A stretch of 64,000 bases of DNA, from NCBI RefSeq assembly GCF_020177595.1, contig NZ_JAHTBL010000002.1, positions 517,193 to 581,192 on the forward strand. The letters are read 5' to 3'. The notes beneath the pieces were generated by a model, which was not told the DNA's origin, made no database searches, and was given only the letters and a program-made list of their open reading frames with translations. Shown one piece after another: positions 1-10,507 of this stretch (positions are counted from its first letter, which is position 1; every line of letters starts with the position of its first letter). The translations under genes were made by a program, and so were the position numbers. This DNA is from Cognatishimia sp. MH4019 (GTDB lineage Bacteria > Pseudomonadota > Alphaproteobacteria > Rhodobacterales > Rhodobacteraceae).

Positions 1-2
1 AG

Positions 3-1394
3 GCGCATGAGAAAAACCAGCCCGTTCTGGTTGGCACCACGTCGATTGAGAAATCCGAATTCCTGAGCGATCTGCTGAAAGAAGCAGGCATTCCGCATAA
101 CGTCCTCAACGCGCGCCAGCACGAGCAAGAAGCCCAGATTGTGGCAGATGCCGGTAAACTGGGCGCGGTGACGATTGCGACCAACATGGCCGGTCGCGGC
201 ACCGATATTCAGCTTGGCGGCAATGTCGAGATGCGTGTGCTGCAAGCTTTGACCGAAAACCCCGAAGCAGACCCCGAAGAGACCCGCACGCGGATTGAGG
301 CCGAGGTTGCCGAGGAAAAGGAAAAGGTCAAAGAGGCGGGTGGCCTCTTCGTTCTGGCAACGGAGCGTCACGAGAGCCGTCGCATCGACAACCAGCTGCG
401 CGGTCGTTCAGGCCGTCAGGGCGACCCGGGCAAATCCTCGTTCTATCTGTCGCTCGAAGACGATCTGATGCGGATTTTCGGCTCGGACCGTTTGGACAAG
501 GTCCTGTCGTCGCTGGGCATGAAAGAGGGCGAGGCGATCATTCACCCATGGGTGAACAAGTCGCTGGAAAAGGCGCAGGCAAAGGTCGAAGGGCGCAACT
601 TCGACATCCGTAAGCAGCTTCTCAAATTCGACGACGTGATGAACGAGCAGCGTAAGGTGATCTTCAGCCAGCGCCGCGAAATCATGGAAGCCGAAGACCT
701 GCACGAGATCGCGCAAGACATGCGCCACCAGGTGATCGACGATCTTGTCACGCATTATATGCCGCCGAAAAGCTATGCAGATCAGTGGGATACGGATGGG
801 CTCCATACGGAAGTCCGCGAAAAGCTGGGTATCGACGTGCCGGTCAAAGATTGGGCCGATGAAGAAGGCGTCGATGACGAGGATGTCCGCGAGCGTCTGG
901 AAAAGGCGACCGACGCGTATATGCAGGAAAAGTCCGAAGCCTTTGGTCTCGACACGATGCGCAACATTGAGAAGCAGGTATTGCTGCAGACCATCGACAC
1001 CAAATGGCGCGAGCATCTGGTGACGCTGGAACATCTGCGGTCGGTCGTCGGTTTCCGCGGCTATGCGCAGCGTGACCCGCTCAATGAGTATAAGACGGAA
1101 TCGTTCCAACTGTTCGAATCGATGCTTAATTCCCTGCGCGAGGATGTGACGCAAAAGCTGTCGCAGATCCGTCCGATGACCCAGGAAGAGCAAGATGCGA
1201 TGATGGCGCAGATGCGCGCCCAGCAAGAGCAATTGGCTGCCGCTGCAAACCCTGCTCCGGTTGCAGAAGTGTCCGAGGGGGCCATTGAGGGTTTCGACGA
1301 GAATGATCGCACGACCTGGGGTAATCCGGGGCGCAATGATCCGTGCCCGTGCGGCTCTGGCAAGAAGTTCAAACACTGTCACGGAAAGGTCTGA
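3..1394 (+). CDS. secA: Protein translocase subunit SecA, C-terminal part (5' end outside window)
   Basis: The reading frame is open from base 3, so the gene starts upstream of the window and about 463 C-terminal residues are visible. SecA is the ATPase motor that drives unfolded preproteins through SecYEG. Visible hallmarks are the second helicase-like nucleotide-binding domain ([10 protein letters not shown], then [11 protein letters not shown]), the helical scaffold and wing region, and the C-terminal SEC-C zinc motif [14 protein letters not shown], which binds SecB and ribosomes. The order and spacing are those of an ordinary full-length proteobacterial SecA. No internal defect is seen. 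Confidence 0.98.
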   Translation, partial: AHEKNQPVLVGTTSIEKSEFLSDLLKEAGIPHNVLNARQHEQEAQIVADAGKLGAVTIATNMAGRGTDIQLGGNVEMRVLQALTENPEADPEETRTRIEAEVAEEKEKVKEAGGLFVLATERHESRRIDNQLRGRSGRQGDPGKSSFYLSLEDDLMRIFGSDRLDKVLSSLGMKEGEAIIHPWVNKSLEKAQAKVEGRNFDIRKQLLKFDDVMNEQRKVIFSQRREIMEAEDLHEIAQDMRHQVIDDLVTHYMPPKSYADQWDTDGLHTEVREKLGIDVPVKDWADEEGVDDEDVRERLEKATDAYMQEKSEAFGLDTMRNIEKQVLLQTIDTKWREHLVTLEHLRSVVGFRGYAQRDPLNEYKTESFQLFESMLNSLREDVTQKLSQIRPMTQEEQDAMMAQMRAQQEQLAAAANPAPVAEVSEGAIEGFDENDRTTWGNPGRNDPCPCGSGKKFKHCHGKV

Positions 1395-1509
1395 TCGCCT
1401 TACGGTTGTCACCAGACGGCCTTATTGAAGGACCGCCCGCGCCCTAAAGCTGTCATGATTTATCGGCAATATCCCGCTCAAAGCCATGTTTTTGGTACTG
1501 GAGTTGGGT

Positions 1510-2484
1510 ATGTTGAACAAGAAGCAGATTGTAACCGCAGGTGCGACGCTGGGTATCGCGTTGGCGACCGGATTTGTCATGCAAAACGGGGATGCTGTGG
1601 CCTCTCGCTTGGGCGATGCGCCTGAGGCGCAGCCACAAGCAGAACCGGCAGAGGCGCCCGCTGTCGTACAGTCCAGCATTCTGCCCAGCTTGCCTGAAAC
1701 CCCTGCAGAGCCTGAGCCAGTTGAAATGGCCGCGTTGGAAGAAGACGTGACTGTCACCACCGACATAGCGCCGCCCCCTGCCCCCGCGGCGGAGCCTGAG
1801 CTGGTTTGCGAGACAACGCTGCAAGCCGAAGCTACTGCCGCTGCGATGGTGCGCCTTGATCTGATGTCTGCATGTCATCCGAATGAGCGCGTCACGATCC
1901 ACCACGAAGGTATGATGTTCACCGCGGAAACTGACACCAACGGTGCTGTTTCTGTTGATGTGCCAGCTTTGAACCAAAGTGCGATCTTCATCGCGGCCTT
2001 TCCGAATAACGAAGGCGCAATGAGCCAGATTGATGTGCCGTCGCTGGAATTCTATGACCGTGTCGTTCTGCAATGGCGCGGCGAGAATGCCCTGCAACTC
2101 CATGCGCGTGAATTTGGCGCTGATTATGGCGAAGAGGGTCATGTTTGGTCCGAAACGACCCGCGATGCGAGCGTTGCAGCGACGGGTCAGGGCGGTTTTA
2201 TCACGACCCTTGGCTCCGGTTCTGATGACACGGCCCTGCTGGCCGAGATTTACAGCTTTCCCACCGGCTTCATGACCGATGATGGTGAGGTTGCCTTGTC
2301 GGTAGAAGCCGAAGTGACCGCCAAGAATTGCGCGCGCGATATCGAAGCTCAATCCATCCAGATCAGCCCTGAGGCCGAACCCGCCGTTGTTGATCTGGTT
2401 CTGTCCGTTCCGGGCTGCGATGCGGTTGGCGACTTTCTTGTGTTGAAAAACATGGTGCAAGACCTGACACTGGCTGCCAAGTAA
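1510..2484 (+). CDS. Exported hypothetical protein downstream of secA
   Basis: A protein of about 324 residues that I cannot assign to a function. The ATG at 1510 is preferred over an in-frame upstream codon at 1486 because GGAG lies six bases before it. An N-terminal hydrophobic stretch (MLNKKQIVTAGATLGIALAT) looks like a signal peptide or signal anchor. It is followed by about 90 residues rich in Pro, Ala and Glu, a flexible linker typical of periplasmic proteins, and then a beta-rich domain of about 220 residues with four or so Cys that could form disulfides. It lies 115 bases after secA and 23 bases before the next exported protein, so the two may be co-transcribed. Its place beside secA does not show a role in translocation. 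Confidence 0.8.
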   Translation: MLNKKQIVTAGATLGIALATGFVMQNGDAVASRLGDAPEAQPQAEPAEAPAVVQSSILPSLPETPAEPEPVEMAALEEDVTVTTDIAPPPAPAAEPELVCETTLQAEATAAAMVRLDLMSACHPNERVTIHHEGMMFTAETDTNGAVSVDVPALNQSAIFIAAFPNNEGAMSQIDVPSLEFYDRVVLQWRGENALQLHAREFGADYGEEGHVWSETTRDASVAATGQGGFITTLGSGSDDTALLAEIYSFPTGFMTDDGEVALSVEAEVTAKNCARDIEAQSIQISPEAEPAVVDLVLSVPGCDAVGDFLVLKNMVQDLTLAAK

Positions 2485-2507
2485 AGCTGGCCAAAGGCTC
2501 CACCCCC

Positions 2508-4010
2508 ATGCGCATTTTATGTGCGGCGCGTGTCGCCGCACTTTTCCTGTTTTGGTCCTCGATTGCTGTCGCGCAGACGGTCACGTTGTCTGCGCAAGAC
2601 GGAAGCCTCGCTTTGGAAGGCCGGGTTCTGGGCTTTGACGGGCGGTATTTCCGGCTTGAAACGGTTTATGGCGAAGTGACCGTAGACGGCGACGCGATGA
2701 TCTGTGCGGGCGGCGGCTGTCCGACCCCGAGCGCACCGATGATCCGCGTTCGTATTTCCGGCGCGGCCTCCGCCACGTCCGTCTTGCTGCCCGCTTTGGT
2801 GGAGGGGTTCGCGCTGCGCAACGGCTATGCCTTCGCCCGTGTGACCGAAGATGCAACGCATTTCAGCTACACTCTGGTCGATGGATCAGACGGCACATCC
2901 CTGATCGACATCGGCTTTCGCGTCAGTAGCTCAGGGGAAGGTTTTGCGGATCTGATCGTGGACGAAGCGGATCTTGTCGCCAGTCTACGCCCCATCCGCC
3001 CCGGTGAGGCCCAGTTAGAGGAAGAGGCGGGGCGTGGCGACCTTACCCAGCCCGGCCAAGCAAAGGTCTTGGCTCTAGATGCAATTGTGCCGGTTGTAAG
3101 CACTGAAAGCGCGCTGACCGAGATTACGTTGCCTTTTCTGATCGCCGCATTCTCTGATCCGCAAAGCAAGACGCCTGTCCATACACTTGCCCGCGGCTCG
3201 GGCGTGGTCGAGCTGTTTTCAGATCGTGCCTTGCAGACCGAAGGGCTGTCCCTCGCCCCTCAGATCGTCTTTCATCAGACGTCTGCCGCCTTGAAAGAGG
3301 CGTTGCTGGGCGATCCAAACGCGATCGGTCTGATCGCACTGTCAGAGGCCTCGGGACTGCGCACATTAACTCTGTCTGGGTCTTGCCCGACCCCTTATGA
3401 TACTCTGCTCACCACCCTGAAATCCGGCGACTATCCTCTTGTCGCGCCGATCTACCTCTACCGTCCGATGCGACGACTTCCGCCGATTATGAAGGACTTC
3501 ATGGCGTATCTTGAAACACCAGCAGCGCAGGTTGTCGTTCAACGAGCGGGGTTCGTAGATCAAGCACCTGACTTGATCCCGCTTACCGCACAAGGTGGAC
3601 GACTTGCCGGTGCGATTGAACAGGCCGGCGCCGAGGTGCCCCTGCCCGAGCTAAAGAATATCGTCACAGCATTGGCTGGATATCAGCGCCTGTCCTTGTC
3701 GCTGCGCTTCGAGACTGATGGAGAGACGTTGACGCCTATCTCACGCGCCGCCCTGGACCGGTTTGCAAAGCAGATTGCGCAGGGCGCTTATGCGGGTCGG
3801 CCATTGTTGGTGACGGGTCACACGGGATTGGACGGCGCCTTTGCAGAGAGCAAAGACGCGTCGCTCGTGCTGGCCGAAACTGTCCGAAAAGCGCTGCCTG
3901 CTACTCAAGAGGTTGAGGTGCTCGGCGCGGGTGATGCGTTACCAAGTGCTTGTGAAACAACGACTTTGGGGCGCACGCAAAACCACCGGGTCGAGATTTG
4001 GGTCAAATAA
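2508..4010 (+). CDS. Periplasmic substrate-binding-like protein with C-terminal OmpA domain
   Basis: 500 residues with a clear signal peptide (cleavage near AVAQ, residues 20-23). The middle (roughly 160-380) resembles PstS-like type 2 periplasmic binding proteins, with a phosphate-binding-protein style segment near YLYRPMRRLP. The last 100 residues form an OmpA-like peptidoglycan-binding domain (start LRFETDGETLTP; TGHTGLDG is the family's GHTD-type motif). This fusion is known in Rhodobacterales, but its ligand is not known to me. It ends 8 bases inside the convergent radC gene. Confidence 0.75.
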   Translation: MRILCAARVAALFLFWSSIAVAQTVTLSAQDGSLALEGRVLGFDGRYFRLETVYGEVTVDGDAMICAGGGCPTPSAPMIRVRISGAASATSVLLPALVEGFALRNGYAFARVTEDATHFSYTLVDGSDGTSLIDIGFRVSSSGEGFADLIVDEADLVASLRPIRPGEAQLEEEAGRGDLTQPGQAKVLALDAIVPVVSTESALTEITLPFLIAAFSDPQSKTPVHTLARGSGVVELFSDRALQTEGLSLAPQIVFHQTSAALKEALLGDPNAIGLIALSEASGLRTLTLSGSCPTPYDTLLTTLKSGDYPLVAPIYLYRPMRRLPPIMKDFMAYLETPAAQVVVQRAGFVDQAPDLIPLTAQGGRLAGAIEQAGAEVPLPELKNIVTALAGYQRLSLSLRFETDGETLTPISRAALDRFAKQIAQGAYAGRPLLVTGHTGLDGAFAESKDASLVLAETVRKALPATQEVEVLGAGDALPSACETTTLGRTQNHRVEIWVK

Positions 4011-4749
4011 GACGATGCGCGCGAAAGCTGAGCGTGTCGGACTTCCCGATGATGAGATGATCGTGCAACGTCAGATCAAGGGCGTTTGCCGCCGCCTCGA
4101 TCTGCTTAGTGACGGCGATATCTGCCTCTGACGGTGTGGGATCGCCCGACGGATGATTGTGCACAAGAATGAGCGCAGAGGCATTCAGCTCCAAAGCGCG
4201 TTTGACAACCTCGCGCGGATAAACCGGGACGTGATCGACGGTGCCTTTGCCTTGCGCCTCATCGGCGACAAGGACGTTCTTGCGATCCAGATAGAGAACG
4301 CGAAATTGCTCCGTCTCAAGATGTGACATGGCGGTTTTGCAATACTCCAACAGCGCGTCCCAGCTAGAGACGACAGGTCTTTGCAACACCCGCGCGCGCG
4401 CCAGACGATGGGCGCTTGCCTCGATAATCTTCAGCTCGCAGATAACGGCGTCACCGATACCCTTCACCTCTGTCAGCCGGTCCACGGGGGCAGAGATTAC
4501 GCGATTGAAGTCACCGAACCGATCCAGCAGCGCATGGGCAATCGGTTTGACGTCCTGTCTGGGTATCGCCCGAAACAGGACCAGTTCCAACAGCTCGTAA
4601 TCCGGCACGGCCTCAGCACCGCCCTGCATGAACCGCGTGCGCAGGCGTTTGCGGTGGTCGCGCAAATAACTGGGCAGGCGCGCGCCTGTCGCAATCGGTT
4701 CGCCTTCAAAAAGGGGGAGTGGGGCTTCGGCGAAGGCATCTTGGGTCAT
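4003..4749 (-). CDS. radC: RadC family protein (JAB/JAMM domain)
   Basis: 248 residues. The N-terminal half has a helix-hairpin-helix (LTEVKGIGDAVICELK). The C-terminal half is a JAB1/MPN metalloprotease-like domain with the intact JAMM motif HNHPSGDPTPSEAD, in which the two His and the Asp would bind zinc. RadC is widely annotated as a DNA repair protein, but its biochemical role is still unsettled. The 3' end overlaps the convergent OmpA-domain gene by 8 bases. Length and motifs are normal for the family. Confidence 0.93.
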   Translation of the reverse strand: MTQDAFAEAPLPLFEGEPIATGARLPSYLRDHRKRLRTRFMQGGAEAVPDYELLELVLFRAIPRQDVKPIAHALLDRFGDFNRVISAPVDRLTEVKGIGDAVICELKIIEASAHRLARARVLQRPVVSSWDALLEYCKTAMSHLETEQFRVLYLDRKNVLVADEAQGKGTVDHVPVYPREVVKRALELNASALILVHNHPSGDPTPSEADIAVTKQIEAAANALDLTLHDHLIIGKSDTLSFRAHRLI

Positions 4750-4788
4750 GCCCCGATCCTTCGCCGAAAGAATGAAAAAGCGGTTAAC

Positions 4789-5946
4789 CTAGCTTTTCAT
4801 ACTGTCCCAGAAGTTCTTCACCGATGAGAAGAAGGAAGAGGACTCAGGGTTGTTATCCTCTGACATCTTTTCGAACTCGCGCAGCATTTCCTTCTGCTTC
4901 GACGTCAGGTTAACCGGGGTCTCCACCGCCATCTCGATATACATGTCGCCCTGTGGTCCGCCGCGCAACGCAGGCATGCCCTTAGAGCGCAGACGCATTT
5001 GACGGCCCGATTGACTACCCGCAGGGATTTTCACCCGGCTACGACCGCCATCAATTGTGGGGACTTCAATATCGCCACCCAGGGCAGCCGTCGCCATCGA
5101 CACAGGCACACGGCAGAACAGATGCTGGCCGTCACGCTCGAACAGGTCGTGTTTCTCGACCTCGATGAAGATATAGAGATCGCCCGTCGGCCCACCGCGC
5201 ATCCCGGCCTCGCCCTCACCGGCCAACCGAATCCGTGTGCCGGTCTCAACACCCGCAGGAATATTCACGCTCAGCGCTTTTTCCTTTTCCTGACGGCCTG
5301 AGCCGCCGCAAACCTTGCACGGGTTCTTGATGATCTGGCCAAGGCCTGAACAGGTCGGGCAGGTGCGTTCGACCGTGAAAAAGCCCTGCTGCGCGCGGAC
5401 TTTGCCCATACCCGAACAAGTCGGGCAGGTCACAGGTTCAGAGCCACCTTCAGAGCCAGTGCCACTGCATGCCCCGCAAGTCACGGATGCCGGAACGGTG
5501 ATCGTCTTTTGCAGACCTGCATAGGCCTCTTCCAACGACACGCGCAGGTTATAGCGCAGGTCAGACCCGCGTGAGGCGCGTTGGCGTCCGCCTGCGCCGC
5601 GTTGGCCGCCCATGAAGTCGCCAAACAGATCGTCGAACACGTCCGAGAAGGCTGAGGCAAAGTCGCCTTGCTGCCCGCCATAGCCTTGGCCGGGCCGCCC
5701 GCCGCCACCGCCCATGCCACCTTCGAACGCGGCATGGCCATAACGATCATAGGCCGCCTTTTTCTCGGCGTCCTTGAGAACCTCATAAGCCTCGTTGGCC
5801 TCTTTAAATTGTGCTTCGGCGTCTGGATTGTCGGAATTACGGTCGGGATGAAGCTCTTTCGCTTTGCCGCGATAGGCCTTCTTGATCTCGTCCGCAGATG
5901 CGCCCTTCTGGACGCCAAGCACGTCGTAATAGTCACGTTTGCTCAT
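4789..5946 (-). CDS. dnaJ: Chaperone protein DnaJ
   Basis: 385 residues, a type I J-protein. The N-terminal J domain carries the HPD tripeptide (ELHPDRN). It is followed by a Gly/Phe-rich region ([16 protein letters not shown]), four CxxCxGxG zinc-finger repeats ([32 protein letters not shown]) and the C-terminal substrate-binding domains. It stimulates DnaK ATPase activity and delivers unfolded clients. It lies 72 bases downstream of dnaK on the same strand, separated by a strong hairpin, so it is probably co-transcribed at a reduced level. Confidence 0.98.
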   Translation of the reverse strand: MSKRDYYDVLGVQKGASADEIKKAYRGKAKELHPDRNSDNPDAEAQFKEANEAYEVLKDAEKKAAYDRYGHAAFEGGMGGGGGRPGQGYGGQQGDFASAFSDVFDDLFGDFMGGQRGAGGRQRASRGSDLRYNLRVSLEEAYAGLQKTITVPASVTCGACSGTGSEGGSEPVTCPTCSGMGKVRAQQGFFTVERTCPTCSGLGQIIKNPCKVCGGSGRQEKEKALSVNIPAGVETGTRIRLAGEGEAGMRGGPTGDLYIFIEVEKHDLFERDGQHLFCRVPVSMATAALGGDIEVPTIDGGRSRVKIPAGSQSGRQMRLRSKGMPALRGGPQGDMYIEMAVETPVNLTSKQKEMLREFEKMSEDNNPESSSFFSSVKNFWDSMKS

Positions 5947-5972
5947 GGATCTCCCCCTTGAGAGAACGCAAA

Positions 5973-5998
5973 GACCGGCCCGCGCGTTGGGGCCGGTC
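5973..5998 (-). terminator. Stem-loop between dnaK and dnaJ
   Basis: A perfect 9-bp GC-rich stem (GACCGGCCC with GGGCCGGTC) encloses an 8-base loop in the 72-base dnaK-dnaJ gap. On the transcribed strand it is followed only by TTTG, so it lacks a proper U-tract. It more likely acts as a partial terminator or mRNA-stabilising processing element that sets the dnaK:dnaJ ratio than as a full terminator. Confidence 0.6.
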
Positions 5999-6018
5999 CT
6001 GCAAAGTCCATGCGGCCC

Positions 6019-7938
6019 TTACGAGGCGCGCTTGTCGTCGTCGAGGTCCTCGAAATCGGCATCCACGATGTCGTCATCGACGCCCTGCGGCTCGGAATCG
6101 GCCTCAGGCGCTTCGCCTGCAGCTTCTTCCTGGCTGGCCTTATAGATCGCCTCGCCCAGCTTCATCGCGGCCTCGGTCACATTCTGGATGCCACCTTTGA
6201 TCTTGCCAGCATCTTCGGTCTCAAGGTCGTCCTTGAGCGCGGCGATGGCCAGTTCGATCGCTTCGATTGTCGTCGGATCCACCTTGTCGGCATGCTCTTC
6301 CATCGACTTCTCAGTCGAGTGGATGAGGCTCTCCGCCTGGTTTTTCGCTTCGACAAGCTCTTTGCGCTCTTTGTCGGCTTCGGCGTTCTCTTCCGCGTCA
6401 CGGACCATCTGGTCGATATCCGCATCCGACAGACCGCCAGAGGCCTGGATCGTGATCTTCTGCTCTTTGCCGGTGCCTTTGTCAGCGGCACCCACGGAGA
6501 CGATGCCGTTGGCGTCGATGTCAAAGGTCACTTCGATCTGGGGCATGCCGCGCGGTGCGGGCGGGATATCCTCGAGATTGAACTGGCCGAGCATTTTGTT
6601 GTCGGCGGCCATCTCGCGCTCACCCTGGAAGACCCGGATCGTCACCGCGTTTTGATTGTCCTCGGCGGTCGAGAAAACCTGGCTTTTCTTCGTCGGGATC
6701 GTCGTGTTGCGGTCGATCAGGCGGGTGAAGACACCACCCAGCGTCTCGATGCCCAGCGACAGCGGGGTCACGTCCAGCAGAACCACGTCTTTGACGTCGC
6801 CTTGCAGAACACCGGCCTGAATGGCGGCGCCCATTGCGACAACCTCATCGGGGTTCACACCTTTGTTCGGCTCTTTGCCGAAGAACTTGGTGACCTCTTC
6901 GATCACCTTCGGCATGCGGGTCATACCGCCGACCAAAACGATCTCGTCAATATCGCCAACCGACAGACCGGCGTCCTTCAGCGCGGCCTTACACGGCGTG
7001 ATCGACTGCTTGATCAGGTCGTTCACAAGGCTTTCCAGCTTGGCACGGGTCAGTTTGACGACCATGTGCAGCGGCTGACCACCATTCGGGTCCATCGAGA
7101 TGAACGGCTGGTTGATCTCAGTCTGGCTGGAGGAGGACAGCTCGATCTTGGCTTTCTCAGCGGCTTCTTTCAGACGCTGCAGGGCCATCTTGTCTTTCGT
7201 CAGATCGACGCCGTTTTCCTTTTTGAACTGCTCCGCAAGGTAGTTCACGATGCGCATGTCGAAATCTTCACCGCCAAGGAACGTGTCGCCGTTGGTGGAT
7301 TTCACTTCGAACAGACCGTCGTCGATCTCAAGGATGGTGACGTCGAACGTACCACCGCCAAGGTCATAGACAGCAATCGTCTGCGTCTCTTTCTTATCAA
7401 GGCCATAGGCCAGCGCGGCCGCTGTCGGCTCGTTGATGATGCGGAGCACTTCGAGGCCCGCAATCTTGCCGGCGTCTTTCGTCGCCTGGCGCTGGGCGTC
7501 ATTGAAGTAAGCAGGCACGGTGATGACAGCTTGCGACACCTCTTCGCCCAGATAGCTTTCTGCCGTCTCTTTCATCTTTTGCAGGATGAAAGCCGAGATT
7601 TGCGAGGGGGAGTACTTCTCACCCTTGGCTTCGACCCATGCGTCGCCATTGCCGCCGTTGATGACCTCAAACGGCATGTTCTTCTTGTCTTTGGCAAGAT
7701 CGGCATCGTCGAACCGACGACCGATCAGGCGTTTGACGCCGAAGATGGTGTTTTCAGGGTTGGTGACGGCCTGACGCTTTGCAGGCTGGCCGACAAGGCG
7801 CTCGTCATCTGTGAAGGCGACAATCGACGGGGTCGTGCGCGCGCCCTCTGCGTTTTCAATTACCCGCGGCTGCGAGCCATCCATGATAGCGATGCAGCTG
7901 TTGGTGGTTCCAAGGTCAATGCCAATTACTTTAGCCAT
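6019..7938 (-). CDS. dnaK: Chaperone protein DnaK (Hsp70)
   Basis: 639 residues, the usual size. The N-terminal actin-like ATPase domain opens with the signature [13 protein letters not shown] and contains [14 protein letters not shown] and [11 protein letters not shown]. The substrate-binding domain and helical lid follow, and the C-terminus is acidic and disordered ([15 protein letters not shown]). It holds unfolded polypeptides in an ATP cycle driven by DnaJ and GrpE; grpE is not in this window. Confidence 0.99.
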   Translation of the reverse strand: MAKVIGIDLGTTNSCIAIMDGSQPRVIENAEGARTTPSIVAFTDDERLVGQPAKRQAVTNPENTIFGVKRLIGRRFDDADLAKDKKNMPFEVINGGNGDAWVEAKGEKYSPSQISAFILQKMKETAESYLGEEVSQAVITVPAYFNDAQRQATKDAGKIAGLEVLRIINEPTAAALAYGLDKKETQTIAVYDLGGGTFDVTILEIDDGLFEVKSTNGDTFLGGEDFDMRIVNYLAEQFKKENGVDLTKDKMALQRLKEAAEKAKIELSSSSQTEINQPFISMDPNGGQPLHMVVKLTRAKLESLVNDLIKQSITPCKAALKDAGLSVGDIDEIVLVGGMTRMPKVIEEVTKFFGKEPNKGVNPDEVVAMGAAIQAGVLQGDVKDVVLLDVTPLSLGIETLGGVFTRLIDRNTTIPTKKSQVFSTAEDNQNAVTIRVFQGEREMAADNKMLGQFNLEDIPPAPRGMPQIEVTFDIDANGIVSVGAADKGTGKEQKITIQASGGLSDADIDQMVRDAEENAEADKERKELVEAKNQAESLIHSTEKSMEEHADKVDPTTIEAIELAIAALKDDLETEDAGKIKGGIQNVTEAAMKLGEAIYKASQEEAAGEAPEADSEPQGVDDDIVDADFEDLDDDKRAS

Positions 7939-8048
7939 AGGTTAACATCCCTCTCTTTTGGCGATGTGGATGCGCGGACCCGGTTTTTCGGCATCCCCGC
8001 AGTCTATAACAGTTTAGAGCGGCCCACTGACCGCCCCGCTTCGATGGG

Positions 8049-8077
8049 TATATAAGGAGGGGGTCAGGCCCCTGCAA
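8049..8077 (-). promoter_or_regulatory. Candidate dnaK promoter
   Basis: On the minus strand TTGCAG and TATATA are separated by exactly 17 bases, a good housekeeping-type -35/-10 pair. Transcription would start about 100 bases before the dnaK ATG. A CCCAT directly follows the -10 and recalls the sigma-32 -10 core, but I see no well-spaced CTTGAA-like -35, so heat-shock control is not shown by the sequence. Confidence 0.4.
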
Positions 8078-8149
8078 GCGTCCGAATTGCTGGGTTTGGC
8101 GGAAAAAACGCAAGGTTTTGGTAAGAAAGTGGTCGTGGAAAGGCAGTTG

Positions 8150-8758
8150 ATGGTGCATCCGACGCTCACCGTGCGGGGATTTCAGGTTTTCAAAGGGTTT
8201 CTGAGCCCTGCCGCGCAATCAGCGTTGGTCGATGATCTGCGCGAGGTGATCCGTGTAGCGCCGCTGTTCTCGCCGCAAACACCTTACGGCAAACCGATGA
8301 CCGTGCGCATGACCTCTGCCGGGCGGTATGGGTGGTATTCGGACCGGACGGGCTATCGCTATGCGCCCCGGCATCCCTCTGGCGTGGCTTGGCCTGCGAT
8401 CCCGGATCGTGTGCTTAAAATTTGGGCAGATGTGGCGGGGTCGGCGCGCGCCCCAGATTGCTGTTTGCTGAATTTTTATGCACCCGAGGCGCGGATGGGG
8501 ATGCATCAGGACAAGGACGAGGCCGATTTCAGCCATCCCGTTGTCTCGGTCTCATTGGGCGATGACGGTCTCTTTCGCGTCGGCAATACCGAACGGGGCG
8601 GCAAGACCGAGTCGCTTTGGCTGCAATCGGGGGACGTTGTCGTCATGGGCGGTGCTGCGCGCCTGACCTATCACGGCATTGATCGGATCAAACCTGGCTC
8701 AAGCACGCTTTTGGCCAAGCCCGGACGGATCAACCTGACGCTGAGAGTTGTCGATTAA
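8150..8758 (+). CDS. alkB: AlkB-type alpha-ketoglutarate-dependent DNA repair dioxygenase
   Basis: About 202 residues from the ATG at 8150, preferred over 8087 because GGAAAGG precedes it at good spacing and the length then fits AlkB. The protein removes methyl groups from 1-methyladenine and 3-methylcytosine by Fe(II)/2-oxoglutarate-dependent oxidation. Visible motifs are NFYAPEARMGMHQDKDE with the HxD iron ligands, a distal His (LTYHGIDR) and the 2-oxoglutarate Arg region near the C-terminus (INLTLR). Its stop shares the palindrome TTAA with the convergent permease gene. Confidence 0.95.
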   Translation: MVHPTLTVRGFQVFKGFLSPAAQSALVDDLREVIRVAPLFSPQTPYGKPMTVRMTSAGRYGWYSDRTGYRYAPRHPSGVAWPAIPDRVLKIWADVAGSARAPDCCLLNFYAPEARMGMHQDKDEADFSHPVVSVSLGDDGLFRVGNTERGGKTESLWLQSGDVVVMGGAARLTYHGIDRIKPGSSTLLAKPGRINLTLRVVD

Positions 8759-9576
8759 CGCCCCGCGTTGTGCGAGAGAGAGGCATTCTTGCGGGCATAA
8801 AATTCCCCCATCAGGCCAATCAGAAGCAGCACAATCCCAACAATCAATGCATATTCGTAATTGGTGTAATGCGGGTTGTAGTTGATGAACAAAAACCCAC
8901 GCGCCTGGTCGATGACATGAAACAGCGGGTTCCAGTCAAAAAAGGCCAGCATAAAGCTGGGTAGGGAGTTGGCCACGAACATCTTGCCAGAAGCGATCAT
9001 GTTGGCCCGATTATAGACCTGTGCTCCGATGCTGACAAAAGACGGAAACCAGGGGCGCAGGGCTAGAAAGATCATGCCGACGCCGACGCCGGTGAACCAC
9101 GCCAATGCGACCATACCTATCGCGCCTGGATAATCCTCAATCACGACGGGAGTGACGGCGACATGGTAGATGAAAAGGATCGACAAGAGTGACAGCACCT
9201 GAATGTAAAGCGACCCGAATGCGGCCGCAGCAAGCGCGACAATTGTATTCATCGGCGCGTGTTTCATCATCGGCGATGACGGTCCTTCGGCGCCCAGAAC
9301 GGCGCTGACGGTTTTGGTGTGGGTCATGAACAGGAAAACGCCTGACATAATATACAGAACGAAATCGCCACGCAGGGCGGCCCCGCGCAAACCCAAGACA
9401 GTGAACATTACATAAAAGGCTGCCACGAAAGTGATAGTTTGCAGCATGTTGATGACAAGACTCATCACAGCATTGTTGTGGGTCTTGCGGATCGACCGAA
9501 CGACGCTGTGATAAATCAGCTCGAACATGCTGAAGACAGAGCTTCGCTTTCTATGGGTCGCTTCGAACTGGAACAT
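8755..9576 (-). CDS. ABC-2 type polysaccharide export permease
   Basis: About 273 residues with roughly six membrane segments, in the KpsM/Wzm class of ABC-2 permeases that export capsule, O-antigen or similar glycans across the inner membrane. The ATG at 9576 is chosen because GAGAGG stands just before it; a GTG 15 bases upstream is also in frame. No partner ATPase gene is adjacent, so the nucleotide-binding subunit must be encoded elsewhere. The gene faces away from the glycosyltransferase cluster and shares an intergenic region of about 130 bases with cysQ. Confidence 0.85.
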   Translation of the reverse strand: MFQFEATHRKRSSVFSMFELIYHSVVRSIRKTHNNAVMSLVINMLQTITFVAAFYVMFTVLGLRGAALRGDFVLYIMSGVFLFMTHTKTVSAVLGAEGPSSPMMKHAPMNTIVALAAAAFGSLYIQVLSLLSILFIYHVAVTPVVIEDYPGAIGMVALAWFTGVGVGMIFLALRPWFPSFVSIGAQVYNRANMIASGKMFVANSLPSFMLAFFDWNPLFHVIDQARGFLFINYNPHYTNYEYALIVGIVLLLIGLMGEFYARKNASLSHNAGR

Positions 9577-9709
9577 ATTTGCCTCTCGCACCCTTGGTGG
9601 CGCGGTGATGGAGTATCAGGGAATTCTTGCCGTTCTCTTTGCATGCAATCATAAGGAAATCGGCAACTAATTCAATATCGCAGGGATTTGCGATTTAAGG
9701 AGAGCGCTC

Positions 9710-10507
9710 TTGGACTATCAGGCACTGACCCACACGATCCGGCGCCTTGCGCTGGAGGCAGGCGACCTCATCATGGAGATATACGACTCCGATGATTTTG
9801 ATGTGAAAGTGAAGTCTGACGATAGCCCTGTGACCGCAGCAGATGAGGCCGCGGATGCACATATCTCGGAAGGGTTGCGGGCGGCGTTTCCGGATGTCGC
9901 TTTGGTGACAGAGGAACAATCGGCCTCCCACACGCTGGAGGCGCGGACGTTCCTGATTGTCGATCCGCTGGACGGCACCAAAGAGTTCATCAACCGGCGT
10001 GGCGATTTCACCGTTAATATCGCGCTGGTGGAAGACGGCGTGCCGACCCGTGGCGTGGTCTATGCCCCGGCGCGCAAGCGGCTGTTTTATACCCAAGCCC
10101 ATGGCACAGCGGTCGAGGAAACTGGGCCTTTTGCGAAAGAAGGGATTGGCGATACCACGAAGATCTCAGTCTCTGATCCGGATAATTCGGCGTTGATGGT
10201 GGTCGCATCCAAGTCCCACAGGGATGCCGACACAGACAGCTATATCGCCAAGTATCAGGTCGAAGACAGCAAGAGCGCTGGCTCATCGCTCAAGTTCTGT
10301 CTTGTCGCGACGGGGGAGGCCGATCTCTATCCGCGTCTTGGTCGCACGATGGAATGGGACACAGCAGCCGGACACGCTGTTCTGGCAGGTGCAGGTGGGC
10401 GCGTTGTCCGCTTTGATGATCATACGGATCTGGTTTACGGCAAAGACGGGTTTGCCAACCCGTTCTTTATAGCCTTTGCGCCGGGTGTGGATCTGGAAAA
10501 GCCCTGA
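9710..10507 (+). CDS. cysQ: 3'(2'),5'-bisphosphate nucleotidase
   Basis: 265 residues of the inositol monophosphatase superfamily. It hydrolyses 3'-phosphoadenosine 5'-phosphate (PAP), the by-product of sulfotransferases and sulfate reduction, to AMP. Metal-site motifs are VTEEQ, DPLDGTKEFI and WDTAAGHAVL. The start is TTG at 9710 with AAGGAGAG just upstream. Its TGA overlaps the kdsB ATG by one base, so the two are translationally coupled. A NodH-like sulfotransferase lies in the same cluster, where PAP recycling would be useful. Confidence 0.93.
   Translation: MDYQALTHTIRRLALEAGDLIMEIYDSDDFDVKVKSDDSPVTAADEAADAHISEGLRAAFPDVALVTEEQSASHTLEARTFLIVDPLDGTKEFINRRGDFTVNIALVEDGVPTRGVVYAPARKRLFYTQAHGTAVEETGPFAKEGIGDTTKISVSDPDNSALMVVASKSHRDADTDSYIAKYQVEDSKSAGSSLKFCLVATGEADLYPRLGRTMEWDTAAGHAVLAGAGGRVVRFDDHTDLVYGKDGFANPFFIAFAPGVDLEKP

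Noticed and set aside
1453..2541. 362-residue minus-strand frame opposite the post-secA gene
   Set aside because: The plus-strand gene has a good RBS, signal peptide and codon fit; the minus frame has none.
6010..8055. 681-residue plus-strand open frame opposite dnaK
   Set aside because: It lies entirely antisense to a clear dnaK, has Arg/His-rich composition and no family motif.
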